The translations under genes were made by a program, and so were the position numbers. A stretch of DNA of 64,000 bases from Lunularia cruciata (Eukaryota > Streptophyta > Marchantiopsida > Lunulariales > Lunulariaceae), in NCBI GenBank assembly GCA_948567375.1, contig OX419755.1, positions 81,486,218 through 81,550,217 on the forward strand. Reading direction: 5' to 3'. Under the pieces are notes generated by a model. That model ran no database searches and was not told where the DNA came from. It saw only the letters and a list, made by a program, of their open reading frames with translations. Shown here in pieces: positions 46,491 to 57,535 of this stretch (its first letter is position 1; the number at the start of each line of letters is the position of its first letter).

Positions 46491-49100
46491 TATAATTATT
46501 TTTAGATATAATTCAATGATTTTTCTAATTCATTAGCTCTTGATAACTCTAATGAAAAATAAATATTATTATACTAAATATCATAATGAGTATCTTACTC
46601 CTTAGCTTCTTTGAAGTCCAATGATTAAAATTCAAGAAGAGTTGCCAATCTTGTGACTAGTTTTAGAAGCCATTACCTCAACTTGCAAAAATTGGTCTAA
46701 TATGAAGTTCACTTGTATGTACTAACTCAACAGAAGTAAAAAGAGAACTTTAAACCTTGAAACCATAAAAAAATAAATAATAATAACCACAATAATATAA
46801 AGTCTTAGTCTCCTCCTCCATGATAATATCTTTAGTTGAAATAACTCTAACTCAATAAATTCAATTTCCATTTATATTATAATTTACTTTCTCAATACCA
46901 TCTAAAGTACAATTATTAGGTTTTCTTCCCAAATAATCTAACATATTAGAACTTACAAGGTAGTATACATCTTGACTTATTATTTATTATTTCCTTTTGT
47001 AGAATTTAACTTCCATTGGAGAACATTTACAAAATTTTATTATAATATGGCTCCAATAGCAAAGTTTAAAACATCAAAATCAAGTACACAAGGTAACTTT
47101 TGATGTTACAATTTTAGTACAAGTTGATAATAAGTACTTAATATTTTGGAAAGCAACCTTCTACTTGCACTCTAATGAAATTTGATATCCTTGACAAAGA
47201 AATTGGTAAATAGGGCTATACCATGTTGTAGTACATTAACTATGGGTAAAAGCGTGCAAGACTACCAAAACCTCAAACATTACTGACATTTCCTTATGCT
47301 AATCCATCACAACTCCTTAATCTTGACTTTTGACACAAGACGGTAAGTTCTTCTTTCCCAAATTCATATTTTGAATTTTTTTTCAAAGAACTTCTACTTA
47401 TCTACCTTTTCTTCTAAAATTTATAATGTGAGTTTTTACAAAATAAGTTCCACTTATTTACACATGTAATATTAAAAATATAAGTACACTTCTCTCCTTT
47501 TCTTGCTCTAAATAAGAGTATCATATGAAAATACTACAATATATTTATCCAACAATGTATTTGATCTATGAACATTATATAGGCTTTGGTGAAGGAAGGA
47601 CCATCCATTTTAGATTCAATACTTTATGCAGAAAGATATAAAGCTATCTTGGATGCTTCTATTGAAAAGATTATTAATTGCTAGAATCTACTACAAAGAT
47701 CTAACTTGGTGAAGAATTGGATCAAATTAGTTAATCTAACAAATCATCAATTTAATGTCTTTGGCTAAGTGCTCCAATTGGATCACTACCTCCCTTCTAT
47801 TCTCCAATCTTAGGTCTTTAGTTGATCTTTGTACCCAAGTTTCATATCTTTCTTCTCAATCTAAATGGTTCTCAATTTGTACTGCAACCTTTGGAATTCT
47901 TTATCTTGCCCCTTTTGCTCCACTATCAAGGAAAAGTTCTGCCTCTTTATCTTGAAGTTTCCCTATATATGGGTATTTCCCTTCTTTTCCTCCTCCTTGT
48001 ACTAGTTCTTGCTCTCCTCTAACTCCTCTTTCCACTTGTCAACCTTTGCCTTCTTGGTGTAGATGACTTTATTAGGTCTTTGGATTAGTGTGGTTGAATC
48101 AACCATGTTGAGGTAGATTTCTTGATATTGTAACAAAAGGAGCTCCATCATCTTTAGTGTTGATCCATCAAGTGAATGAAAAATTTAGCACCCTCCATAG
48201 CAATCACTTTGAGTTCCTGGGTCACATCCACTCCTAATTTGGCCTGCACTACACTCTGAGTGTGTGCCTTCTTTCTCTACACTACTCTCTCTTTTGCTTC
48301 TTGATTGTGTTATTTTGCTTCATATTGTCCTTCGCTCCAAAGTTCATCTTCTTGTCTTTCTTTGGTCTTCACTTGCTCTTCTTTGGGGATACATGCTTCT
48401 TGGTTGGGGCTAGGAGGTACTTTGGGTCAATGTGATGTTATCATTGTTCTTTGGCCTGACCCTCCTAGTCTTCACTCTACTCTACGTTGGAGTAGATAAT
48501 GCGTCCTCATACTGCTCCCTTCTTCTTTTGATTCTTTGGAGTCTTTTACCTCCTCCTCGAAAGATACATCTATTACTTGAGGATTTATCTTGGTCTCTTT
48601 GTTGGTTTTTGAGACTTTGTTATAGTCATCCTCTTCTTTCTCTTTGTTGTGGTGTTTCTTTCTTCTTCCACCGGTATCAATTCTCCATTGATGCATACTT
48701 TGCATATGCCAAGTGGTCCTTCTTGGAGACTTTCATTTAGGCTGCAAGGCAAAGTATGTAATTGGATGGAAATGGTTGGTGAACTTCTTGTGCTCCTCCT
48801 TAGTTAATAAATTCAGCCCCATGTAGAAGTGTATGGAAAAAGAATCTAAGTAGGTCACTCCACATTCTTCTTTGAAATCCTTGTGCAAACTCTTTGCATG
48901 GAAATAAAACATATTTGTCCATATGACAAGCTTTCATTGGTACATATTTCTGAAGAAGACCACTTAGTTGTTGGTGAGGTAAGTTGTTCTTTTTGGCTTA
49001 AACAACTTCACAATTGCCTCCACCATTGCTCTTTGGGCTGAATTGTTGTAATTACCCCTATCCATTATTCTTATATCTCTAGTCTATAAAGGATGTCTTA
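46491..49100 (-). pseudogene. gag-like region of the minus-strand gypsy relic
   Basis: It lies upstream of the protease/RT of the same strand. A charged open frame at 48705-48472 (RRKKHHNKEKEEDDYNKVSK …) suits a gag linker. The DNA at about 48900-49010 is shared with the plus-strand remnant at 35.9 kb. No clear capsid or zinc knuckle was found. Plus-strand open frames over 47.75-48.74 kb are antisense shadows of this region. Confidence 0.4.
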
Positions 49101-50974
49101 TTACAATCATTCAATTTGTTGTTTGCTAGCCTAAAATTTGTACCTAAAGCCATTACCCTCATTGGTTCTACATCTACTCCTAGAATTATTTTCCAATTCT
49201 CTTTGGTCCAATTAGAGAGATTTCCTATCAAGTCCTTGGTCTATCTTTCCTTCCTCCACTTCATCTCATGGATAATCCCAAAGTCACTCAACTCCCAATT
49301 CTAAAGCAAGAAAGAGAGGTTTTGCTTAAGATTACCTCACTCTTTGAATGAATTGCCAATTTGTTGATTATTGTGCTATGATAAATGGCTTTGGGGGTCT
49401 TCCTAATGGTTTTTGGATAAACACCATATTTCTCATTGGAGCTAAGACTAAACTAAAAAAATACAAAGAATTGAAAAAAGTTATGAAGACCAAGAAGGTT
49501 CTATATTGCTAATCTTTCTTTGGCTTTGAAATGTTAGAAAAGTTAGAAATGTTGGCAAAATGTGAAATTGCTTAATCTTATGAAAGTGAAAGTGCACTTA
49601 ATTTTATGGCCAAGATCTTTAAGTTGGTGTGTGAGGAGTCACTCTCCACACATACAAGCCTCTCCATGAATGCAAATGGTTTTTGGCGGAAGTTCTTTAA
49701 CTAGGTGGCAATGAATTTAAATTGATATACTATCTTTGGGTCCAAAGTCCTTGCATCCAAAGATCATTCATACTTGAGTTCTTTGCCTCTAACCACCCTT
49801 TGGTCTTAATTCCTTTGTCATTCCTCCTTTAGAGTGCCTTTAGCTTTGTTCTTGTTACCTTTGTACTATACCATGTACATACACAACTCCAAAAGAAACT
49901 CAATTGAGAAGTTTTCCTTCCTAAATAAGAAATTATTCTGCCATATCTTTTTGAACAAGAGTGAAAATAATAAACAGAAATTTTTGTAAGATTTTGTGCA
50001 CCATATTTACCATAAATATAATGCTAAGGATTTTTCACACGTAAGTTAGGAAATGAATCTTAAATTGTTAAGTCTTCAATTGTATGATATCAAAAGAGGA
50101 AAAATAAAATAAAAATTTTTACTTGTCTCTCTTTCACCTAATGTACATGTTCAAAAATATAATAGTAGGATTTCTCTTAAGAGGATATATTGATGATCAA
50201 ATTGATTATATGTCTAAAAAATTAATAAGTTATTCCAAAGGATTATGCTTCACATTCCATGCACTTATTGGCCCAATAAAGGCACCTTATAAAACAAAGA
50301 GTTCCCATACTGAAACCTCTAGAGCATAGTAAAAAAACTCTTAGTGAGACATTCTTATCACTAGAAACAAAAAGCTATTGTATCCCATTTAATCAACAAT
50401 TTAAGTTCATTTTGGAAAAAAACTATAATTTTTTTGCAAATGATCAATATTATTCTCATAATTTTTTATCACCTATGATGACATGAAATACCATATAAAA
50501 CAAATTTTACATTGCTTAGATGAATCAAGGATGGTTGGTCAACCTTGAAAGCATATTTGGAAATTATATGCTAAAATAAGAAAAGTTGTTAGGTGCGCTA
50601 CTTCTAAATTAATTCAAGCCCTAAAGATGTATTATTACTACCTCTTTCAAACTGATTAATATGAATCAAATCCCTTCGTGGCACATTCACCTGTAATCAC
50701 TATTCCAACGAAAGACTTAGTAGAAAGAGGAAAATCTCTCAATCTCTCTCTTACTTTTCTGCACACATAATCAATCTAAGTTCTTGGAATATACATAGAG
50801 TAGATAGAATTTGTGTAGGGAAAATAATAACTCTTTGATAGTTTTTCATGGGCCTTGTTAGTCATGTCCGCTTTAGTTCTATCGTCTATCATTCTCAAAG
50901 CCTCTTCTCACAAGTAGCATCAAAGTTTAATTTTTTATTAAAGTTTATGATAAGGTTCATGTAACACCAAGCAA
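49101..50974. other. AT-rich tract, no gene recognised
   Basis: No domain-bearing frame. May include the 5' part of the minus-strand gypsy relic, but no LTR could be delimited. Confidence 0.35.
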
Positions 50975-52856
50975 GCCAACTTATAAAAGATCCAAAGAAG
51001 TATTTGAAGTTAACACCACTATTTCTTAAGGACTTAAGAGGGAATAGATCCAACCTATGAATGATCTTTTTCTAAATTGATCAAGCAGTAGGTATATAAA
51101 GCTCTAATTTTCTTCTCAAGAGGAAGGAAATGGAGTGAAAAGAAGGATAATCAAGTTTGTCAAGAAAGACTTGAGCTTGACTAAACCAAGCAAGATCAAA
51201 GAAGTTCAAATCCAAACAATATAACTTCAACTATGTCATTATAACTACCATAGGAATTCAAATCTTTCTTATAAAGATATACTCAAATGGGGAATAGGTG
51301 TTTTAATCAAATAAAGTTCACCTATTTATCCAAGTAGTAAGAAACATGACAAACAAAGATTTCTCAATTGCACATCATACTCAATTTCTCTTACTGATGG
51401 TTATACGCAATGATTGCTAGAATGCAAAAGAAGAGAATGGATTTGCAAGCAAAAGGAAAAGGTCTATATAAGTCTCTTAATAATTTTTTAGTTATTATAT
51501 GCAATCACACCCTCTTGAGTATTTATTGTTGAATAATTATCTTTTTATTCTTGCTTCCAATTCCTCTTTATTTGCCCTTGGTTTAAATTCATTTCCAAAG
51601 GTACAAGTTCATTATCCTTATACTCAAAGGTAATCTTGTTGCATAAAGATGAAAATTAAGGTTGGTATAAAAATTTATTTAATTTCTTGCCCCTCCATGG
51701 TTGACTTAGTATCATTATATTTTACCAATTGTCATGTTACTTTGAGATTTCATAGTACACTTCTGGATTATGAAATTAGATACCTTTGGAACTAGTTGCA
51801 TACAAATTTATTCCATTTCAAAGGAAGCACCTTTGGATCCTAACACTCTCAATCCTATACTAACCTATTACTTCTAAAATTTCCTATTTTTCAAATTTCA
51901 TTTAATTTCCCAAGTTTAAAGCCAACTTATAAGAGATCCAAAGAAGTGTTTGAAGTTAACACTACTATTTCTTAAGGACTTAAGAGGAAATAGATCCAAC
52001 CCATGAATGATCTTTTTCTAAATTGATCAAGTAGTAGGTATATAAAGCTCTAATTTTCCCCTCAAGAGGAAGGAAATGGAGTGAAAAGAAGGATAATCAA
52101 GTTTGTCAAGAAAGACTTGAGCTTGACTAAACCAAGCAAGATCAAAGAAGTTCAAATCCAAATAATATATCTTCAACTATGTCACAATAACTACCATAGG
52201 AATTCAAATCTTTCTTATAAAGATATACTCAAATGGGGAATAGGTGTTTTAATCAAATAAAGTTCACCTATTTATCCAAGTAGTAAGAAACATGACAAAC
52301 AAAGATTTATCAATTGCTCATCATACTCAATTTCTCTTATTGATGGTTGTACGCAATGATTGCTGGAATGCAAAAGAAGAGAATGGATTTGCAAGCAAAA
52401 GGAAAAGGTTTATATAAGTTTCTTAAGAATTTTTTAGTTATTATATGCAATCACACCCTCTTGAGTATTTATTGTTGAATAATATTCCTTTTATTCTTGC
52501 TTCCAATTCCTCTTTATTTGCCCTTGGTTTAAATTCATTTCCGAAGGTACAAGTTCATTATCCTTATACTCAGATGTAATCTTGTTGCATATAGATGAAA
52601 ATTAAGGTCGGTATAAGGTTTTATTTAATTTCATGCCCCTCCATGGTTGACTTAGTATCATTATATTTTACCAATTGTCATATTACTTTGAGATTTCATA
52701 ATTCACTTCTAGATTATGGAATTAGATACCTTTGGAACTAGTTGCATACAAATTATTCCATTCCAAAGGAAGCACCTTTGGATCCTAACACTATCAATGC
52801 TATACTAACCTATTTACTTCTAAACCTATTTTTCAAATTTCATTTAATTTCCCAAC
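50975..52856. repeat. tandem duplication of about 940 bp
   Basis: Unit 1 (50975-51920) and unit 2 (51921-52856) both begin GCCAACTTATAA.AGATCCAA and end in TTTCATTTAATTTCCCAA. They stay collinear throughout, with a low number of substitutions and small indels. No coding content. Sharing of the whole unit in direct orientation head to tail indicates a local duplication rather than two insertions. Confidence 0.9.
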
Positions 52857-53230
52857 TTATTGAATTTATAAAGTCCAAAAACTTCCAATGTAATATCAAC
52901 TATAGTTAACTTGTTATATTAAAGTAAGAAAAAAACTTGTTTTAGTATCTTGAACATAAGAAGCTTGGCTTGGAACCAAGAAACATTTACCACTTGTTAT
53001 ATTATTATTGTATTGACTGGATTCACTCTTCATTTTACACCATACAATGACAAATTGAAGCAGCTACAACAATGAAGAAGATCTTTTATTAGCCATAGTT
53101 TCCTGACTTGCCAGGTTCGTTTTTATTTGCTTCTTATATTCAATTGAGAACATAATTAAGAAGTTTGTATAACATCACCAAAGGAAGCAAGAGCAAATTA
53201 ATTTTAAACATACATAACCTTCTTTTTAAT
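52857..53230. other. AT-rich tract, nothing recognised
   Basis: No gene, repeat end or RNA seen. Confidence 0.4.
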
Positions 53231-53231
53231 T

Positions 53232-53293
53232 TGACCGACCAAGGAAGGATGCAAGAAGAGTCTTGCATCCTTCCTTGGTCGGAAGGTCGGTCA
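53232..53293. repeat. perfect inverted repeat (22-bp stem, 4-base loop) with nested outer arm
   Basis: Arms 53235-53256 (begins CCGACCAAGGAAGGATGCAA) and 53261-53282 are exact reverse complements around the loop AGAG. An additional GGTCGGTCA (53285-53293) can pair with TGACCGACC at 53232-53240. A transcript of either strand would fold into a strong hairpin. Whether it is an siRNA/miRNA precursor, a transposon footprint or an orphan palindrome cannot be told from sequence. Confidence 0.93.
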
Positions 53294-55370
53294 TCCATCT
53301 TCCATGGATAGAAATGTTAGACTTGACTAAATCACTTAAATTTAAAACACATTGATATAACATTGTCGTAGTTTTTCTTTAGTTAGATACACTTTCCTTT
53401 GCTAGACTTCTTAAGAAAGAGAATACGAAATAAAATGATGTTAGGTAGAGCTTAGAATCCATGTAAATTTGCTATTAGGAACACAACAGGAACTTAGAAT
53501 GTTTAAGCGAGGAATTTATTTGATTCGATCATTTTCTTAGCCACATTTTTTCTACATTTTATTTATTTGGAGAAACTTCATTGGCCCATGTGAAGTGCAG
53601 CATTCGGGGAATAGACATTAAAACTTGAAAGATACAAATTCAGACCAGCATCTCAGATTGTCTCATGTTCGAAGATGCACAGATATTAATAATGACATTT
53701 GATCCCATACACACACAATTAAAGCATCTATAATGTTGTTATCTTTCCAATCTTTAGCAATTTCTTTGGTAAAACTGACTGGGGAATGAACTGAACATTA
53801 CCTTATCCATTATCCAATGGGTAGAAATGCCTATAAAACTTATTGCTAGCACCGTTCAGTGTGTTAGCAATAAGTTCGTATCAAAGTATTGGACCAGTTT
53901 GGAATGTTCTACACATAGCAGTCCATTTCCATCATGGTGCTAAGTAAGGAACAGAAGAAAGCAAGCAAGCAAATAGGGGAAGGAAAGGAATTTGAACTTT
54001 AAAGGACAGCATAGATTGAATACCTTTAGCAGGGAATTTCTGGAGTCCTTCGTCACGACTTTTAGCAAAAGTAGCCTCCTAAAGAGAATACCGGAGAATC
54101 TCCATTCACGTGCAGCGAATGATACTCGGAACAGAGAACAAATCATGAGATCCCCGGAATCTGGACAGGCCATGGCACGGAAGGATTGAGCTCTGCTCTG
54201 CGGGCAAAGTAGAACACTGAGGAGGCGTCAGTGCAAAGGAAGGCCGTAGAGGAAGCCGTAGGGAGTATAGGTTCTTCCCTTCCTCTAATGTAACTGTGTG
54301 TCGGAATCCGCTATGGTACTGTACGATCCACCTTCGAATTCAGAAGAATTTCAACATTCCTAACATTCCCTTTGTTAGGTGCAGGACAGATTTCTCAATA
54401 CCGATACAATGGGGGTTTAGCTCCATTTTCCTCTTGTGTTTTATCCTTGTACGGCCTTCCCATCATTCTTGTTGTCACGCGGTCGCCTTTCCATTTGGTC
54501 TTGTGTATGTAGTCACCGTTCCTTGGTCCTGTGTTGTAATGGATCCCTAGTTCCGCATCTGGGGATCGAAGTCAAAAGGAGGATGTGGACAGAGTTCAGG
54601 TTAGAATTACAGAACCAGAGGTTAGTGGCTTCTGACCACATTTACGTAGGAATAATAAGGTGAGTGCGGAAATTCAACGCCGATCGGGATCAACGACGGC
54701 TCTTTGGAAGCCACGAGAGTTACCAAACCGCAACTATTGCAGGCCATCCATTTGGCATATTATACACTCATCATCTGTAAATTTGATGTTACTCTGACAA
54801 TCGCTGATGCTCCGAACAAACATTGTACAGTAGGAGCTTCTTGCTCCCTTCTAATCCCTTCTCTTCCTTCCCTTAGTGACCTGGTGCAGAAGTCCACATG
54901 CAGCACTTGTGCACACACATACCTCATGCTGATGAGTGGATGCAGACCATGCGACTACTGCACGTCGACGACCAGATAATTGCCTGAAGTCGCCGCCTCA
55001 GTTCTTCGAAGCGTCCGGGAAGGCCAGTTGATATGATTGATGAAGACAAGACCTAGAAGTCAGATATAAGTCCAAGAAGTCGCCCGGGAAGGAGAAAGTG
55101 ATCAGTGTCGATCGGGGCATGACGATAATAGAGACCATATAGCCTGCGTGGACTACAAACGACTCACACAGACGCTCGTTGAACGTATTAAGCTGGACTA
55201 CAAACGATCTAATTAAAGATTCTGTCTCACGGTCCATCACTAAAGCAGGACTGAATCCTTAATATTGAATTCACCCAATCAAGACAGCCAAGACAGCCAA
55301 ATGATGACTTGGCAGGTCATACCAGCCACTTGCTTTTTGCCTACTGCCTCGCTGTTTCTAGAGAAGATGT
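53294..55370. other. intergenic tract, no gene recognised
   Basis: The sequence changes from AT-rich to balanced composition near 53.9 kb, suggesting a return to gene-bearing DNA. Open frames at 53992-55240 overlap on both strands and have no domain or splice structure that I can defend. Confidence 0.3.
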
Positions 55371-55437
55371 TCAACGGTGAAAGGCGACCACGTAGAACAC
55401 AAAAAGGATAGGAAGACCCCCTAACTAGATGTTCAAA
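55365..55437 (-). mobile_element. very short REL LINE tail insertion with target duplication
   Basis: AAAGGCGACCACGTAGAACA and the following GGATAGGAAGACCCC match the LINE 3' tail. The insert is bracketed by the direct repeat AGATGTTCAA (left copy about 55365-55374, right copy from about 55428; the right flank holds a further GATGTTCAAC). It appears to be an insertion of only about 50 bases, the extreme of 5' truncation. Confidence 0.65.
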
Positions 55438-56437
55438 GATGTTCAACTAGTGTTTATCCTGTAAAACAATGCACTTCTGGACCTGAAGTAGGCTCCATTT
55501 GATCAGGATTTCAACATTTCCTTGAACATAAAGACGGACACGCCTCCGTACACAGCAAACTAAAAACTCCAACCAGCCTCCACACACCTTGCAAAACGAT
55601 GTCCTTTTAGTTTGCTTTTACCGGCGACTTTTGTCACATCAGAGCATGTCAGTCACATCATAAGTGCTCCGACATGATCTGGCATGACGAGTACACCTAA
55701 TAGGATACTGAGATCCCCGGTAGCCGATAAACGGGGCTGACGGAGTAGACCATCTCCAACGGTACTTGATTTCCAAAGATCATCTGTGATGTGATCGATG
55801 GTCACAAAAGTATTTTAACCCCCCAAGGGGATCTTTTGTTACTGTTCAACAACTCATTCACCCACCTAATAGTCTGAAACGCCTGGTTAGAAAATGATGC
55901 TAGAAAGAAGCAAAGAAGGGTCTACAAGCTCGAGTAGATTTCAAGATCCAATTATCCAAAGAAATGCCAACAAGCTCCAACAGGATTCCAAAATACATTT
56001 TTCATTCAATAACCAATACTACAAATGCAAGTGGACAAAATGTGTTCCAGAACACAAATTCTGCTGTCCACGCGACGAATTAATTTGGCAAGTCCGAGCT
56101 ACATTATGGAAGCTAAGTCCACGGCTGGACGGGGTAATCTACATTCTCAACATCCGCTCATCAGTCAGAATGACAGTGATGGAATAATATACAAGGGCGA
56201 ATTAGGTGTATCCCTATCACCTCGCGCATCCCCCTACGACTGTGGATACCTTGCTTGAAGCAACATCAACTCTACACTAGGTTCTCTGACGACCGTAACT
56301 GCATGATTTACCTCTTTCAGGCCAGAACGTAGACAAAAGTTTATCAGTAGAACCTAAACTTCTCGTTGACTGACGACTTGGAGTTCCAGATCCTGAGCAA
56401 TTGAGAGTACTTCTGAACAAATGATCTACTGTTCTAC
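55438..56437. other. 3' flank of the FZL gene
   Basis: Lies downstream of the minus-strand FZL stop codon at 56438-56440. It should contain the 3' UTR close to 56437. Open frames at 55894-56258 have no domain. No separate gene seen. Confidence 0.4.
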
Positions 56438-57535
56438 CTATGCCCCAAGATTCTGGACCTTTTGCTTTAGACACCGCAATTGGTCACCAAGATCTTGCAA
56501 CTGAGTCTGAAGGGCAAGAACACGGATACGTTCAGCCTCTGCAGCTCGCCTGTACGGGGCAGAAAGTGTTTGAATATCTGCCCTCAGCTGATTCAAATTC
56601 TGCTGCAAATCTTCCGCCATCGCCTCCTCCATTTGCCTGGTCACGCTATCAGCAACTCTCCTTACTTTTCCCTTTACATCTTGCCTCTTGGCAGGCAAGT
56701 TCCATATACCGACGAATCTACAGAGAAAGACATTCGACTCAATGTAATAATTGTACTGGATGCTCAATACAAACCAAAGCGAGTTCTTACCCTGATGTCA
56801 TCCAGCATTTCAAAGTACAAACCATTGTCGTTCCGAAACTTGTATATTGGTTAAAAGTAGATCACTAACAGGACAGATCGACATCCAGACTGGTCAATCA
56901 CCATCTAGAAAAATTGCAATCAAAGCAGGAAGACCTTGTCAGAACTGGAGGGGAAAAGATTTAGGTCCAATCTGTGAATTTGACTAATTGACTGATAAAC
57001 TCTCTCCCTTGGCGGTAGTTTGTGTGCTTACCCGCCTGCAGTGCATATGCCAAGGGCAACAAGGTCTTCCACAGTGGTCGGTAGGATTGACGTCAGAACA
57101 GATGCAGATACACCGGCAGCGCCCACACCAGTGAACGTACTCAATACCTGACATATTGAATCCACTAAGATTTTTAGTTTTTACAATGACTTCCTTAGAC
57201 CTCATGAAGGAATTCCAGACTTCGAACTTAAACTCGAGAAACTCGACATGAGCGATCAATAGAAGGCGTGTTTGGAGTCTTACCACTTCACGAACTTCTT
57301 GTTCAAGCAGAATTTCTGCGGCTTTCACATCAAATCCCTCTAAGACGGCGATGCTGTTACTAGCATTCTTTAGTTGTTCCTCCTTGAGTCTATCCTTCAG
57401 TTGCAAGCCACTTGAATTGCCAGCATTTGTACCAGGATGGACATCCGGCCAACGATTCCTCACAAGTTCTCCATAAATATCCAGCTGCCTCATAGCATTT
57501 GAAACCAACCAACTTCCATGTTCTTCCAGGACTCT
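56438..57535 (-). CDS. FZL: FZL C-terminal membrane and coiled-coil exons
   Basis: Exon 57284-57535 (RVLEEHGSWLVSNAMRQLDI … FDVKAAEILLEQEVREV) joins 57032-57147, which encodes a small-residue hydrophobic segment (TGVGAAGVSASVLTSILPTT, then VEDLVALGICTAG). Its GG end joins the A of 56438-56717 to give GFVGIWNLPAKR. This hydrophobic hairpin corresponds to the membrane-anchoring region of FZL. The last exon is a charged coil (RRVADSVTRQMEEAMAEDLQ … LGDQLRCLKQKVQNLGA) of the trunk/stalk, with TAG at 56438-56440. Confidence 0.92.

Noticed and set aside
47755..48740. plus-strand Leu/Ser-rich frames resembling membrane proteins
   Set aside because: They are the antisense of a Lys/Glu-rich gag-like region of the minus-strand gypsy relic. 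The hydrophobicity is an artefact of reading GAA/AAG codons backwards.
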